Notes under the pieces: model-generated | The model's input: the letters and a program-made list of their open reading frames with translations, nothing else | Told to the model about the DNA's origin: nothing | Database searches by the model: none | Made by a program: the position numbers and the translations under genes | Shown here: positions 54,266 to 64,000 of the stretch, in pieces | Layout of the letters: each line of letters opens with the position of its first letter | Position numbering within the stretch: the first letter of the stretch is position 1 | Origin: Locusta migratoria | Taxonomy: Eukaryota > Arthropoda > Insecta > Orthoptera > Acrididae | Reading direction: 5' to 3' | Length of the DNA: 64,000 nt | NCBI GenBank assembly: GCA_026315105.1 | Contig: CM048751.1 | Coordinates: 334,086,649 to 334,150,648, forward strand

Positions 54266-54576
54266 TTATTTTCGAATGCCCACACAGAAATGCTCAGCAG
54301 TAACTGAACAAGAATAGTTTGTCTCCCAAAACGCGGCATCTTTATCCAAAAGATCTTGTCGTCTGCTATTTATAAGCCATTTCTTGATCCTAAAAAGAAA
54401 TAATCTTCAATAAGAGTCTGTTGCTTACAAGATAATCGTAAATAAGCATTACCGAAATGTGATGTTACATACCTCTCAGGCTCTGTAGGAAACCTAAAGA
54501 ATGATAAATGTGGCGTCTTCTTCTTGTTGTTGCTGCAATTTATCGTACTACACACGCTTCCCTTCGTAAAAACCAT
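54266..54576 (-). pseudogene. THAP-domain N-terminus of a P-like transposase, two exons
   Basis: Exon 1 (54473-54576) starts at an ATG and encodes about 35 residues with C-x4-C (CSTINC) and SFFRFP, the opening of a THAP zinc finger. It ends AG|GTATGT. Exon 2 begins at 54389 after TTTTTAG; the 83-base intron is AT-rich. Exon 2 continues the domain in frame (KKWLINSRRQDLLD with the invariant Trp, then AEHF) and meets a stop at 54266. The usual C-x2-H has Thr three residues before the His, with a Cys at six before, so one zinc ligand may be displaced. The domain would bind the element's ends. No catalytic domain follows. Confidence 0.8.
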
Positions 54577-54726
54577 TTCGTACACCAAAACACACAACAA
54601 CCAACACACGTCTCGTATACGATATAGAACCACTTGACTTTAAGTCCGCAAAGAGCGCTGCAGTCGCCTAGTATAACAGAAATCAGCGGTAGTGTCGCGA
54701 CTGTATATTTTAGACTGTGATACCAC

Positions 54727-55806
54727 TACCACTCGCTCAACTCACGGCAGAGAGCTCGTGAAATAGAAGAAGAGGAAATCGAGGTAATGATCATTTTTAT
54801 ACATAAACTACAGAATTTTGATTTTTGTTATGGTTTAAATAAAATAATTCATCTGCGAGAGAATATACCGATTGCCTGTAGAAGAAGCCTGGTCACGCTA
54901 CTATGTTCTATAAAGCAGCTGTAGGTACCTGAATCTCATAACGTTTATCACTAGAATCTGTTAGTTGTTAAGCAGTGAATGCAAAATTACGATGTAGTAT
55001 GCTAATTACAGTGAATGTGACCATATCCATTTTCATATTATATGAGTAAATTTAAAACTACCATTGTGGAGAAAAGTGACCTGCTCCTTGAAAAAATTCT
55101 GCTTTCACCAAACGTATCTGTGTAACATGAGGCTGTATGTGATTTCTATGGAGTTTCACTAGCTTATGATTATCTGCTTCGCTGGGTGAAAGTTTTATAT
55201 CAGTAGTTTTATAAATGTAATATTGAAGGGAAAAAACTGCATTAAGACACTTTGCGTTTAGTTTTATATTTTTTATAAATTCTTTTTATTATTACTTTTT
55301 TATTTGTATGTATATCTTACATACAAAATATATGTCCTACCCGGGTCAAATTTTACTTGCAGTGCCGGCAGTTTAGTGTGCTATCGTTGGCAACGAAATA
55401 TTCGCTTTAGGATACTGCCCGGAACAGCGCTAATTATTTATTTCATCACCAACATAATGAATTATGCCCTCTGAGTTTTCAAAAAGCATTGAACGGCCGT
55501 TGCCAACATTAGCACACTAGCCAGATGCCGTAAGTAAAATTGTCCCCCTTGTTGTAGTGTAATTCACCACAGTTATGAGAATGAAAAAAAAAAAAAAAAC
55601 GAAGCATCGGCATCTGTTAGTTATTTGATGTGCTTTGTAACTAACATCTCCTCAATTTGTCCTTTCCTGTACTGTGGCGTTTTCTACGAATTCCTAAACG
55701 TAACGAACTTAAAATGTAATGAGGATAGGCCTACACCGAAATCAGAAAGGAAATACATAAATTCCATTTTCCTTGCAAAGAATTCACATGGAGGTAATTT
55801 TAAAAC
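54727..55806. other. AT-rich spacer, no gene seen
   Basis: A poly-A run lies near 55584-55600; no other feature. A frame at 55625-55936 is interrupted by the SINE and carries no motif. Confidence 0.4.
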
Positions 55807-55820
55807 TGGCAATGCAATTT

Positions 55821-56026
55821 GCCGGCCGCGGTGGTCGAGGGGACTGAGGCGCTCCAGTCACGGTCTGCACGGTCACTACGGTCGGGGGTTCGAATCCCCC
55901 CTCGGGCATGGATATTTGTGCCGTCCTAGTTCGTAAGTAGTTCATAAGTAGTTTGTAAGTTTAGGGACTGATGACCCCGTAGTTAAGTCCCATAAGCTGT
56001 ACAAACATTTGAACATTTGAACATTT
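55821..56026 (+). repeat. SINE with 14-bp target duplication
   Basis: TGGCAATGCAATTT at 55807-55820 and 56027-56040, perfect. Near-consensus body; the end motif GAACATTT is repeated. Confidence 0.97.
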
Positions 56027-56162
56027 TGGCAATGCAATTTTACCTCTTGAGCAGCATATACTTATATATGACTTACGAACTTTACATCACAGACATACAT
56101 TAACGTAAGTCTACTGTCTGTGCATTGCAGTGAGCTCAAAGATAATATGGAGATGGTAATAT

Positions 56163-56453
56163 CAGAGTCTAACATAAAGAGTCACGAAACTCCCGGTAGT
56201 TTTCTGCAACCTGGCGACTGCAGCGCTGCCAAGCGGCCGGGTCGTAAGAACATACCGAGGCGAGAAACCATTGTGGATTAGATAAGGAGTCGAACGACAC
56301 GTTTAAAATGCGACTGCATTTGAGAGCTTATTGCGGCGCGATAAAACGTAGTTAGAGAAAAACTAAGAAAATGTACATTTTTCTGAAATATGAAAAGCTC
56401 TTACAATGTAGGATAGAATAAAGTGTTAAATTTTAAAGGTGTATGAAATCTGT

Positions 56454-56509
<56 letters not shown>

Positions 56510-57342
56510 ACTAACTAAGCATTTTCTTCAAAGTTAATCTTGATAGTCTGCTGATAGGTTTGTGGAAGTCAACACAAATTTTTGCACAGTAGTCTACTAT
56601 CGGTGATGCAGCAATGATAGTCGAAAGTTAACAGGGATTTGTTTGTACAAAATGTAAAATAAAAGGTAACTGTAGTTTAACGTGTACAGACAAACTGAGA
56701 TTTTAGCAGGAAAAGATTCTTAAAGATTTACAGTACCTTTACATTCCTGGAGTAGGTAAGATGAAAACATGACAGAAACGGCACATGCAAGCCATTTGAG
56801 CAAGAATAAAGCGAAAAGGGCTTTTATAAGAAGTAATACTTAGTCTCTAATAATGTAAAAATTGTGTCTAGTACCAATATCAAATGTATTAAGACGTTAA
56901 AAATCTGCAGAAAAAATACACGTGTAACGTGTAACTACGTACCAGCACATTATACAACTATAAACCAGTTGCTTTTGAATTAAACACACCAGGTTACAAT
57001 TCGCTTCTTGTCTTAAATCGTTTTTGGATGTTATGATTACGACCGTGCTAGTGTGAGCCGTATGTATTACAATGCACTGGCATGTTATTATTACAAACTG
57101 ACATCAACAGGAAACGTGATTTTCGCTTAATAATGTTTTCGTATTTGAGTCACGAAATACAGTACTACGTTTAACGCCTAGAAATATATAAACAGCAATA
57201 ATAAATTCTTCGTTTCGGTAGTGCCATTTTCTGCTCCTGAGCTTGCTACCCTGTCGCTTGGAGCGCTAGTATCGCTTCAGCTGTCAAATGGTTGCATTTT
57301 TTTTCCCCTACTGAGTTTCGCGACTGTCTGTTTTAGACTGTG
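56163..57342 (+). mobile_element. P-superfamily-like transposon B, non-coding, 7-bp target duplication
   Basis: Left end CAGAGTCTAACATAAAGAGT; right end inverted CACAGTCTAAAACAGACAGT. GTAATAT lies directly outside both ends (56156-56162, 57343-57349). The left subterminal CTGGCGACTGCAGCGCTGCC equals the THAP end of element A, and the right subterminal ACTAGCGCTCCAAGCGA (inverted) equals its other end, so B lies in plus sense. It contains no THAP exon, and an (AG)n tract fills part of the body. Confidence 0.85.
56459..56506. repeat. (AG)n microsatellite inside P-like element B
   Basis: About 24 uninterrupted AG units. Confidence 0.95.
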
Positions 57343-57469
57343 GTAATATGTATTATGAAACCGCGACGCTCGACGTATATTTGTCTCTCTAATCCAGTTG
57401 TCAGTATTTTGATACTAAGCACTACAGTTGTCTTTCCATTGTTTATATTGAGATCATTGGTATATTGCT

Positions 57470-58065
57470 GGTTTGATGCAGCTCTCTACCCTACCCTTTC
57501 CTGAGCAAGCCTTTTCATCTCCTCATAAGAACGACAACCCACATCCACTTGAATCTGCTTACTATACGCGTCTCTTGGTCTCCCTCTGCGATTTTTACCC
57601 CACACACTTCCCTCCAATGGTAAATTTACGATTCCTCGATGTCTAAGAATGTGTCCTACCAAGCTATCCCTTCTTTTAGTCAGGGTATGCCAAAAATTCC
57701 TTTTCTCACCAATTCTGTTAAGTATCTCTTCATTAGTTATGCGATCTACCCACCTAATCTTCAGCATTCTTCTGTAGCACCACATTTCAAACGGCGTTAT
57801 TCTCTTCCTGTCCGAACTGTTTATCGTCCATGTTTCACTCCCGTACAAGGCAACACTCCACACAAATGCCTTCAGAAAAGACTTCCTTACACTTAAATTA
57901 ATATTCGATATTAACAGACTTCTCTTTTTCAAAAATGCTTTTCTTCCCATTGCCATTCTGCATTTTATATCCTCTGTACTGCGACCATAGTGTGTTATTT
58001 TACTACCCAAGTAACAAAACTCATCTACCACCTTCATTGTTTCGTTATCTAATCTAAATCCGTGT
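57470..58065 (-). mobile_element. RTE-like LINE fragment with long open frame
   Basis: Truncated at both ends: the left begins GGTTTGATGCAGCTCTCTAC without a CAA tail, and the right ends within the MKVVDEFCYLG segment near 58040. Confidence 0.88.
57486..58037 (-). pseudogene. RTE RT C-terminal region, 183-residue open frame
   Basis: No stops from KVVDEFCYLGSKITHYGRST through SETWTINSSDRKRITPFEMW and HILRHRGIVNLPLEGSVWGK to the C-terminal end. Intact over this part, but it lacks the RT palm and the endonuclease, so it cannot work. Its clean frame shows the copy is younger than the other RTE remnants. Confidence 0.88.
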
Positions 58066-58086
58066 CATACAGACATTTAACTGAAA

Positions 58087-59355
58087 TCTATACAGCTCAT
58101 AAGATTGGCAATATGTGTGTATGTCCGTTGCACTTCGCCTCCTAAACTCCGTACACATGTTCCTATCAGTCAACAATTGCTATCTGGGAATGAACCACCT
58201 ACGACACATACGAACAGAGACATGACGTCATAAATTATGACATTCGTTAAAAACGGCCACATCGTGTTATAACATTCAACATCTGTTTGTAAACCAAAGG
58301 GCCGATTTCAACCAAACTTGGTACAAATATTCTTTGACGTTAGGAATTATTTTCTATGGTGGCACAATTATGATACATAGATCATGCGATATCACGTCAT
58401 AAACAATAAAATTTGCCCCATCATGTGGCGTGTGATAGCGTGATTTTAGGAGTCACCTATTTGAGAATGAAAGCACTTACCCATTTGCAAACAAAATTAA
58501 ACAAAATTTCAAATCTTTAAGAAAGATTTTCTCACCGACATCCCCAGCAAAACTGTGAAAGAAGAAAGGTTTAATACTTATTATTTTTCCGATAGTCGTG
58601 ATGTATTGCCTGTTTACAGCAATTGGTATGAGTTACATGTTATTAAATCTACACTGTAAATTGTAATCGTGAGACATTTCACAGACAGTACACATACACA
58701 CAATGACATTGACATTAACAGTTCGACATATAGTTAATGAGATTTGAAATCATAAACAACTTTGTTAAGAAAAATCCTTGAGGTTTCCATTTATTACGTC
58801 TTTACTACTAACAGATTCACGACATATTTTGCAGACATTAGGCACATATACCACTGAACGTACCTTCGGTATTACGACATATATTTCAGGAGATATGACG
58901 TCATAAACAATGAAATTTCTGAATAGCTGCTGCATCATCCGCTATTTTTCCACATATACTCTTAAAATAATGGACCGATTACAAGTAAACTTGGTACACC
59001 TATTGCTTACTATCAGAAAATAATCGATGTGGTGTTAGAAACAATCTACGGTACATATTTCAGGAGATGTGCGTCACAAACAATAAGTCACAAAAACTTT
59101 ACCATCACGCTACGCGTTATTTACGAGGCTTCATTCATCCACTATTTATTCATCGCAGACAGCTTCCTAATAATACACTCTACAAATCTGGAAATTGTCG
59201 TAAGTATTGAGCTGCATGTTTGTTTGTTTTACTGTTCCATCATTTCCAATCTGTTTTCTTCAATATCTGAAAAAGAAATTTTTCCTAATTTTTATTTTCG
59301 TTTCTAATATAAGACAAAAATGCATATATACCCGGGCAATAACGTGTTTAGCACG
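58087..59355 (+). mobile_element. Third Helitron-like copy, expanded modules
   Basis: Starts A|TCTATACAGCTCATAAG; repeated modules contain GATATGACGTCATAAACAA-type cores at about 58223, 58389 and 58896, and GGGCCGATTTCAACCAAACT at about 58300. The degraded end ATATATACCCGGGCAATAAC near 59325 corresponds to the 3' hairpin region. Longer than the 873-bp copy through extra modules. Confidence 0.65.
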
Positions 59356-61221
59356 CTACTTAAGAGATGGGAAAGAATACCGTGAAAGTCATTGTGGCAA
59401 GTAAGACAGCCGTGTTCTGACGAATGACACGATGAAATGTTGAATTTTTACCATGCAGCAATTTCCATAGCAAATGAACAATGTTTTAAGCCATTAGTAG
59501 TTTTTTTTATTAAATCATGGGGCTAAGTAGGTAGAGTGGTAAACGCGAATTGATATGGTTATATTGTAAAGTCAAAGTGGCACGCCTTAGGTTAAGCGAA
59601 ATGTGGTTTGTTACCAACATAGACAGTGACGTTTTGCCTGTACCGTGATCTCAACCTAAACCGACGTTATTTTTCAGTAATGAATCGTCTCTGGATCAAA
59701 GTGTGTGATAATCGTTCAGAAACATGGTGTCCACACCTTTCACATCTGATTAAAGCATTTTTCGGCAAGAACCTTTTTTGGTGCTTAATGGCAAAAAATA
59801 CTTCATTCGAGATTTTAATGACCTATCTTCGATGCCTACCAAAAATCATTGGAGTGAAAGCCAGCATAATTCATAGTAGGCACGATCGAACCCAGCCGTA
59901 AAATTGACAGTACGACGTAGTAAATAATCTATTGCGTACGCTGACATTATTTGACAAGTTATCCAAGCGTGTTACACCTCCCGTACACTGTAATCGGAAA
60001 CCTTTCACGAGAGTTTTCTCTTTTCCTGTGGCCCACTTAGGCCTGATATTTTACGAATTTAGAAGGTTCATCTACCCATTTCTTCTCACACAGTTTGAGC
60101 GAAAACCATGAGATCCTCTGGTAAAACAGAGCAATATTGGGCTTTCGAATAATCAGCATTTCATTTCTAAACTTAAAAATATAACTTCATGACTGAAACG
60201 CTACGCAAATTTGCTGCAGAATAATAATAATTCCCAAAAGCGACTCTTTTCTCTCCTAGCGCTAATGCATTTCGTAGTCTGCTTTAGCTCCAATATGGCT
60301 GCTTCATGAAGAACACTTGTGTCCAGATCTCTCTTCCATAGACCTTGGTGACTGACATCATAAAGCCATTTACCAAGAAATGCGAACGATATTTTCATAT
60401 CTGACATATTATGTAGGACAAAAGAATGCTTCTCAATATTAACAATAGCTTTTTGCTGGTGCTTTCAAAACACCAATAATATTCGCATATAAGAAGAGAA
60501 ACTGGCTAAAATCCATTATCAGATCTGGAAATACGAAACCTCTACTACATATCATCCCTGAATTTATAAAATTCGATGTAATATGTGTAACAAAAATACA
60601 TTGCACATACAACAGGAAATTGAACATTTGATATGAACACTATAGAAGAGAAAGTCTGAATATCCACGTTCTTTTAGCACTTACTGAACGAAAATTGCGA
60701 AATAGAATAAGAAAACAAATAGACGTTCTCCTAAGGTGAAAATTATTGAGGAAACGGAAATATATTTGCAATCCCCAAACCATACAAAACTTATTAAACG
60801 TAAAATAGAATTATGGTAATTGCATCGGAAATTTCATTCACATCTTTCATCATGAAGACAGATCAGATTAGTAGAACATTGAAGATAATCCACACTTCAA
60901 ACCATAACAAGACTAAAAACACACAACACAGATAACACACCACAATGTAAACAGTAAATTTCGTTGACACTCGAAACCACAGCAACTCACAAAACACAGA
61001 ACACAGATAACACCCTTCGATGTAAACTTTCAGTATCTTTGATACAACTGTCAAACAAACATCAAGTCGCAATTACTTATAAATACTAACTTTTGAAAAT
61101 ACGAACACAATATAAGACCGACTTACAATATTCCGTAGAAAACTAAGAAAATCTCTCTATTGTATAATTACATGTACTCTAAAATTAATTATACCGCAGC
61201 ATACAACAGAATTACCTTTAT
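59356..61221. other. Long spacer, no gene recognised
   Basis: The 91-residue frame at 59626-59901 has no known motif and no supporting context. Two similar phrases, about 75 bases apart at 60918-61010 (AACACACAACACAGATAACAC and CAAAACACAGAACACAGATA), suggest a small local duplication. Confidence 0.4.
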
Positions 61222-61233
61222 TACTTACAAAAT

Positions 61234-61431
61234 GTTCAAATGTTTGTAAATCTATTGGAGCATACTGTTACGGTCTTCAGTCCCTCCCTAGATATACAGA
61301 CTACTTAAACTAACTTTCACTAACGACAAAACACACACAAGCAAGCACACACACATGCCAGAGGGATGAATCATACCTTCGGCGGCCTTAGACCACGCGG
61401 CTGAGAGGCGTTCATTACGCACGTGTTATTC
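61234..61431 (-). repeat. Diverged SINE with 12-bp target duplication
   Basis: TACTTACAAAAT at 61222-61233 and 61432-61443. Tail intact; the head is shortened and mutated. Confidence 0.88.
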
Positions 61432-61683
61432 TACTTACAAAATACTTGAGGATGGCATTTAATTCCTGAAATAGCTTATCGTGCCAACAAAAAACGCCAT
61501 TAAAAGCTACCATTTATATTAAAAACCCGTGTCTTGGCCTTCATATCCCAAAAGTCATCAAGCCATTTTTCACGTGGCATATCTGCGTTTTGAATCTATA
61601 GTGACATGTCCCACTATACACACGCAGTGTGTAATCCTGCACTAAGTACCAAAGCGGCGAGTCATTTTTTATTTTCTTTTATT

Positions 61684-61780
61684 TTTAGCTTATGAGACTT
61701 AACTGTGGTGTCATTAATCCCTAAACTTACAAACTACTTATATACTACCTCATACTAAAGAAAACACAGATATCCTCGAA
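61684..61780 (-). repeat. SINE tail fragment
   Basis: TTAGCTTATGAGACTTAACT through AACTTACAAACTACTTATAT: tail only. Confidence 0.75.
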
Positions 61781-61818
61781 AAACATCGTAGGCCTTACGG
61801 ATTACAAAGAATAGCACA

Positions 61819-61977
61819 TGTAATTACGTAGGCTTACGCGGCCAGAGTCAGATGACATAAAAGTTTTCTGGGTATACCCAGATTAAGGCCACTGTAACGT
61901 TGGCCGAAACGTCGGTTATTTATGTAATAGCCTTCTTACATCATAACGCGGTACAACACCCAGAAAACTTTTATGTC
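61819..61977. mobile_element. Tiny hairpin element with 9-bp duplication
   Basis: AATAGCACA at 61810-61818 and 61978-61986 flanks 159 bp. Inside are two perfect 20-base inverted arms at 61854-61873 and 61958-61977 (GACATAAAAGTTTTCTGGGT). The right arm forms the element's right end; the left arm is 35 bases internal. No coding capacity. Confidence 0.6.
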
Positions 61978-62169
61978 AATAGCACAAGTATTTGTTACAT
62001 TGATCTGGGTAGGTAGAATTCACACAACAGTAACGCTTTGGATCTGTCAAATACATGACGGTTTCTTACTGTTCAGCTGGCATCTCCATACATATAGTGT
62101 TGTTATCTTTTGTTTCCCATCCTTCAAAAAAAGTTATGAACAGTTGATTACTTTTAGAAATATATGTTG

Positions 62170-63085
62170 TGTTGTTGTGGTCTTCAGTCAGGAGACTGGT
62201 TTGATGCAGCTCTTCACCCTACTCTATCCTGAGCAAGCCCCATAAGAACGGCAACCTACATCCATCCGAATCTGCTTACTGTATTCATCCCGCTGCAATT
62301 TTCACCCCACACTCTTCCCTCCAATGCTAAATTAAAAATTCCTTCATGTCTAAGAATGTTTCCTATCAATAGATCCTTCTTTGAGTCAAGGTTTGCCGAA
62401 AAGGGTAAAACCCTTCCTTACCCTCTTCCCTACGACTGCCACCCTTTCATGCCCTTCGACAGTAATAACTGGTGTCTGGTTATTGCAAAATTTGAATTTA
62501 ACTCTTCGCTGCCAATATTTATCCGCTGCTAACTTCAGAATTTGAAAGAGTGTATTCCAGTCAACATTTTCAAAAACTGTCTCCAGATCTAAAAATGCTA
62601 AATTGTAGATTTCCCTTTCCTAACTTCTAATATAAGTTGTGATACATTGCCTCGCGTGTTCCTACATTTCTCCTAAACGCAATCTTATGTATTCCAAGGT
62701 TGGAATCCACCATACGTCTGTAAGTAATTTGTGCTAATATTTTGCAGTGAAGACTTATTAAACTGATACGTAATCATGACTTTTGTTTTCACTTGCTTTC
62801 TGAGAAATTAGAATTACAGCATTTTTCTTCAAGTGTGAGGGTGTTTCCTGTGTCTCATGCATCTTGCATACCAGATGGTACAATTTCTTCGTGACTGCTT
62901 CTCCTAGCGACAAAAGCTGTTCAGACGGCATTTAATCTACTACAGAGGCCTTGTTTCTACTTAAATCTTTCAGAGCTCTGTCATATTCTCGCAGTACCGT
63001 ATCTCCTATATCATCTTCCTCTACTTCAACTTTCATTTTAAGAATACTACCTTCAAGTTTATTTCCCAAACTTACGAAATGATTT
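62170..63085 (-). mobile_element. RTE-like LINE, strongly decayed
   Basis: The 3' end is complete at the left: GTTGTTGTGGTCTTCAGTCA then GGAGACTGGTTTGATGCAGC. Internal parts are deleted (the jump near 62400). Remnants of the DNVDWNTLFQI region lie near 62540-62570 on the minus strand. Confidence 0.8.
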
Positions 63086-63449
63086 CAACAACGTTCGTTA
63101 AAAAGATATTTTACTGCAAGGGAACAATCAATTTGGGGTCAAAATCGATCTACAACATATAGTTGAGGAGATATGACGTCATAAGCACCGATTGTCTTAG
63201 GTCGCACGGCCGCTCCCGCGAGGCGGTGGAGTCAAAAATATTGTACAAGTGTTGGCGCAAGAATGACTTTTTTCTATGTTTATATGAAGCTGAATTCTGT
63301 GTAGCAAAACAGGGGACGGAACTTAGAAGCACCTGCAGTGAGGGAACGGGGCAGCAACATGTGACACTGAAGGTTGCAACATATTAACAACTAAAAAAAT
63401 TTGCAAGTAGACATAAGTTAGAGTTCATTATAAACCAACAACAACATAT
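63086..63449. other. Spacer with Helitron-module remnant
   Basis: GAGGAGATATGACGTCATAAGC near 63165-63186 is one module core of the Helitron family without recognisable ends. Otherwise nothing is seen. Confidence 0.45.
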
Positions 63450-63462
63450 TAATACCTGTAAA

Positions 63463-63623
63463 AATGTTCAAATGTTTGTGAAGCTTATGGGGCTTAACTG
63501 CGGGGTCATCAGTCCCTAAACTTACAAACTACTTATGAACTAGCTAATACTAAAGACAGCGCAAACATCCATGCCCGAGTGGGGATTCGAACCTTAATGC
63601 GCTCGGACGCTCCACCGTGACCA
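63463..63623 (-). repeat. SINE with 13-bp target duplication, internal deletion
   Basis: TAATACCTGTAAA at 63450-63462 and 63624-63636. About 40 bases around the tRNA middle are missing next to the B-box (GATTCGAACCTTAATGCGCT). Confidence 0.93.
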
Positions 63624-63636
63624 TAATACCTGTAAA

Positions 63637-63896
63637 GAAATATCATGAACATTGCAATATTCATTGTATAACAGTTCGACCCACTTAGCCATAGGAATTG
63701 GGTTATTACGTATCATAAAACAATAAAGTTTAAGAAAAAATAAGATAAAAGAATAACAGCCCCTGGGTCCGTGCGTGCAGGAGTGGCAGGCGTCGAGAGC
63801 GAGCCCAAATGTGCAATTGAGTGGCAGGACAAGATCAGTGCTGCTCTGGATGCTAGTCACAGTAGTCACAGGAATGGAAAAATAAACCAGGCATGA
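63637..63896. other. Spacer upstream of edge frame
   Basis: No feature supported. A 115-residue minus-strand frame overlapping here has no motif and includes SINE sequence. Confidence 0.35.
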
Positions 63897-64000
63897 ATAC
63901 AAAATATTACGAACTGGTTGCCTCCCATGGCCATTGTTCAAGCAAGACTGGAGGGAAGAATAGAAGAGCTCGAAAAGGCGAACGAGAGGTTGCGAAAGCA
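63897..64000 (+). CDS. Partial coiled-coil reading frame at the window edge
   Basis: Open from the base after a stop at 63894-63896 to the window end, with an ATG at 63927. From there the residues are AIVQARLEGRIEELEKANER, a strongly helical, charged heptad-like pattern. Such segments start the first protein (gag-like) of several LINE and LTR elements but also occur in host proteins. The product is cut by the window, so no identification is made. Confidence 0.35.
   Translation, partial: MQNITNWLPPMAIVQARLEGRIEELEKANERLRK

Larger units (their letters stand above)
53123..54719 (-). mobile_element. P-superfamily-like transposon A with THAP exon, 7-bp target duplication
   Basis: Ends CACAGTCTAACATATACAGT and, inverted, CACAGTCTAAAATATACAGT; identity continues to GTCGCGACACT (about 31 bp). 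ATACCAC lies directly outside at 53116-53122 and 54720-54726. The 5' end of its gene is at the right and starts with a THAP-type DNA-binding domain, the hallmark of P-element transposases. At 1.6 kb, including a nested SINE, it is too short for a complete P transposase and the catalytic part is missing. Subterminal GGCGACTGCAGCGCT (right, inverted) and ACTAGCGCTCCAAGCGA (left) are shared with element B. Confidence 0.85.

Noticed and set aside
8075..56026. Functional tRNA genes at the many B-box sites
   Set aside because: All are followed by the same SINE tail and most have target duplications; heads do not fold into normal cloverleaves.
59626..59901. 91-residue plus-strand frame
   Set aside because: No recognisable family and no supporting signals.
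1..64000. CRISPR arrays, operons, ribosome-binding sites
   Set aside because: No regularly spaced short repeats and no prokaryotic gene arrangement; the window is eukaryotic.

Overview
This is a gene-poor, repeat-dense stretch of an arthropod nuclear genome, most likely an orthopteran insect (grasshopper or locust). That call is inference. It rests on many copies of a tRNA-headed SINE with a Leu/Ser-like head and a conserved tail, RTE-type LINE copies sharing one 3' end, several mariner/Tc1 elements, AT-rich spacers and the lack of any bacterial-style gene packing. I see no complete host gene. Nearly every recognisable reading frame belongs to a mobile element, and nearly all of these are broken.

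Layout. 0-11 kb: a TTAA-flanked DNA transposon with a decayed transposase, a second fragment of a related transposase, SINEs, a TA-flanked MITE, two non-autonomous Helitrons and a 5'-truncated RTE LINE. 11-15.6 kb: AT-rich spacer with one miRNA-sized hairpin. 15.6-21.6 kb: a nearly intact Ty3/Gypsy LTR retrotransposon on the minus strand, with identical 447-bp LTRs, a 5-bp target duplication and one frameshift in the reverse transcriptase. 22-31 kb: RTE and CR1/Jockey-like LINE remnants, SINEs and an internally deleted mariner. 31-35 kb: a mariner/Tc-type element with about 170-bp inverted ends and a TAA-flanked Harbinger-like element. 35-42 kb: a nest in which a LINE has been hit by a SINE, an inverted-duplication mariner and an RTE copy, next to a Tc1 element that carries an internal tandem duplication. 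42-51 kb: a CpG-rich block, two long foldback elements and more LINE, Tc1 and mariner pieces. 51-57.4 kb: a retroposon built from three tRNA-like units, and two related P-superfamily-like transposons with 7-bp target duplications, one of which keeps a split THAP DNA-binding domain. 57-64 kb: RTE, Helitron and SINE fragments, a tiny hairpin element, and a coiled-coil reading frame that runs off the right edge.

How the parts relate. The SINEs and LINEs carry 7-14-bp target duplications, as expected of LINE-driven retroposition. The mariner, Harbinger, Helitron and P-like elements are almost all non-autonomous and would depend on transposases encoded elsewhere. Nested target duplications give a local relative chronology. 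The identical LTRs make the Gypsy copy one of the youngest insertions. The most interesting items are the P-like pair with the THAP exon, the tRNA-like composite retroposon, the TTAA-flanked transposon and the palindromic mariner.
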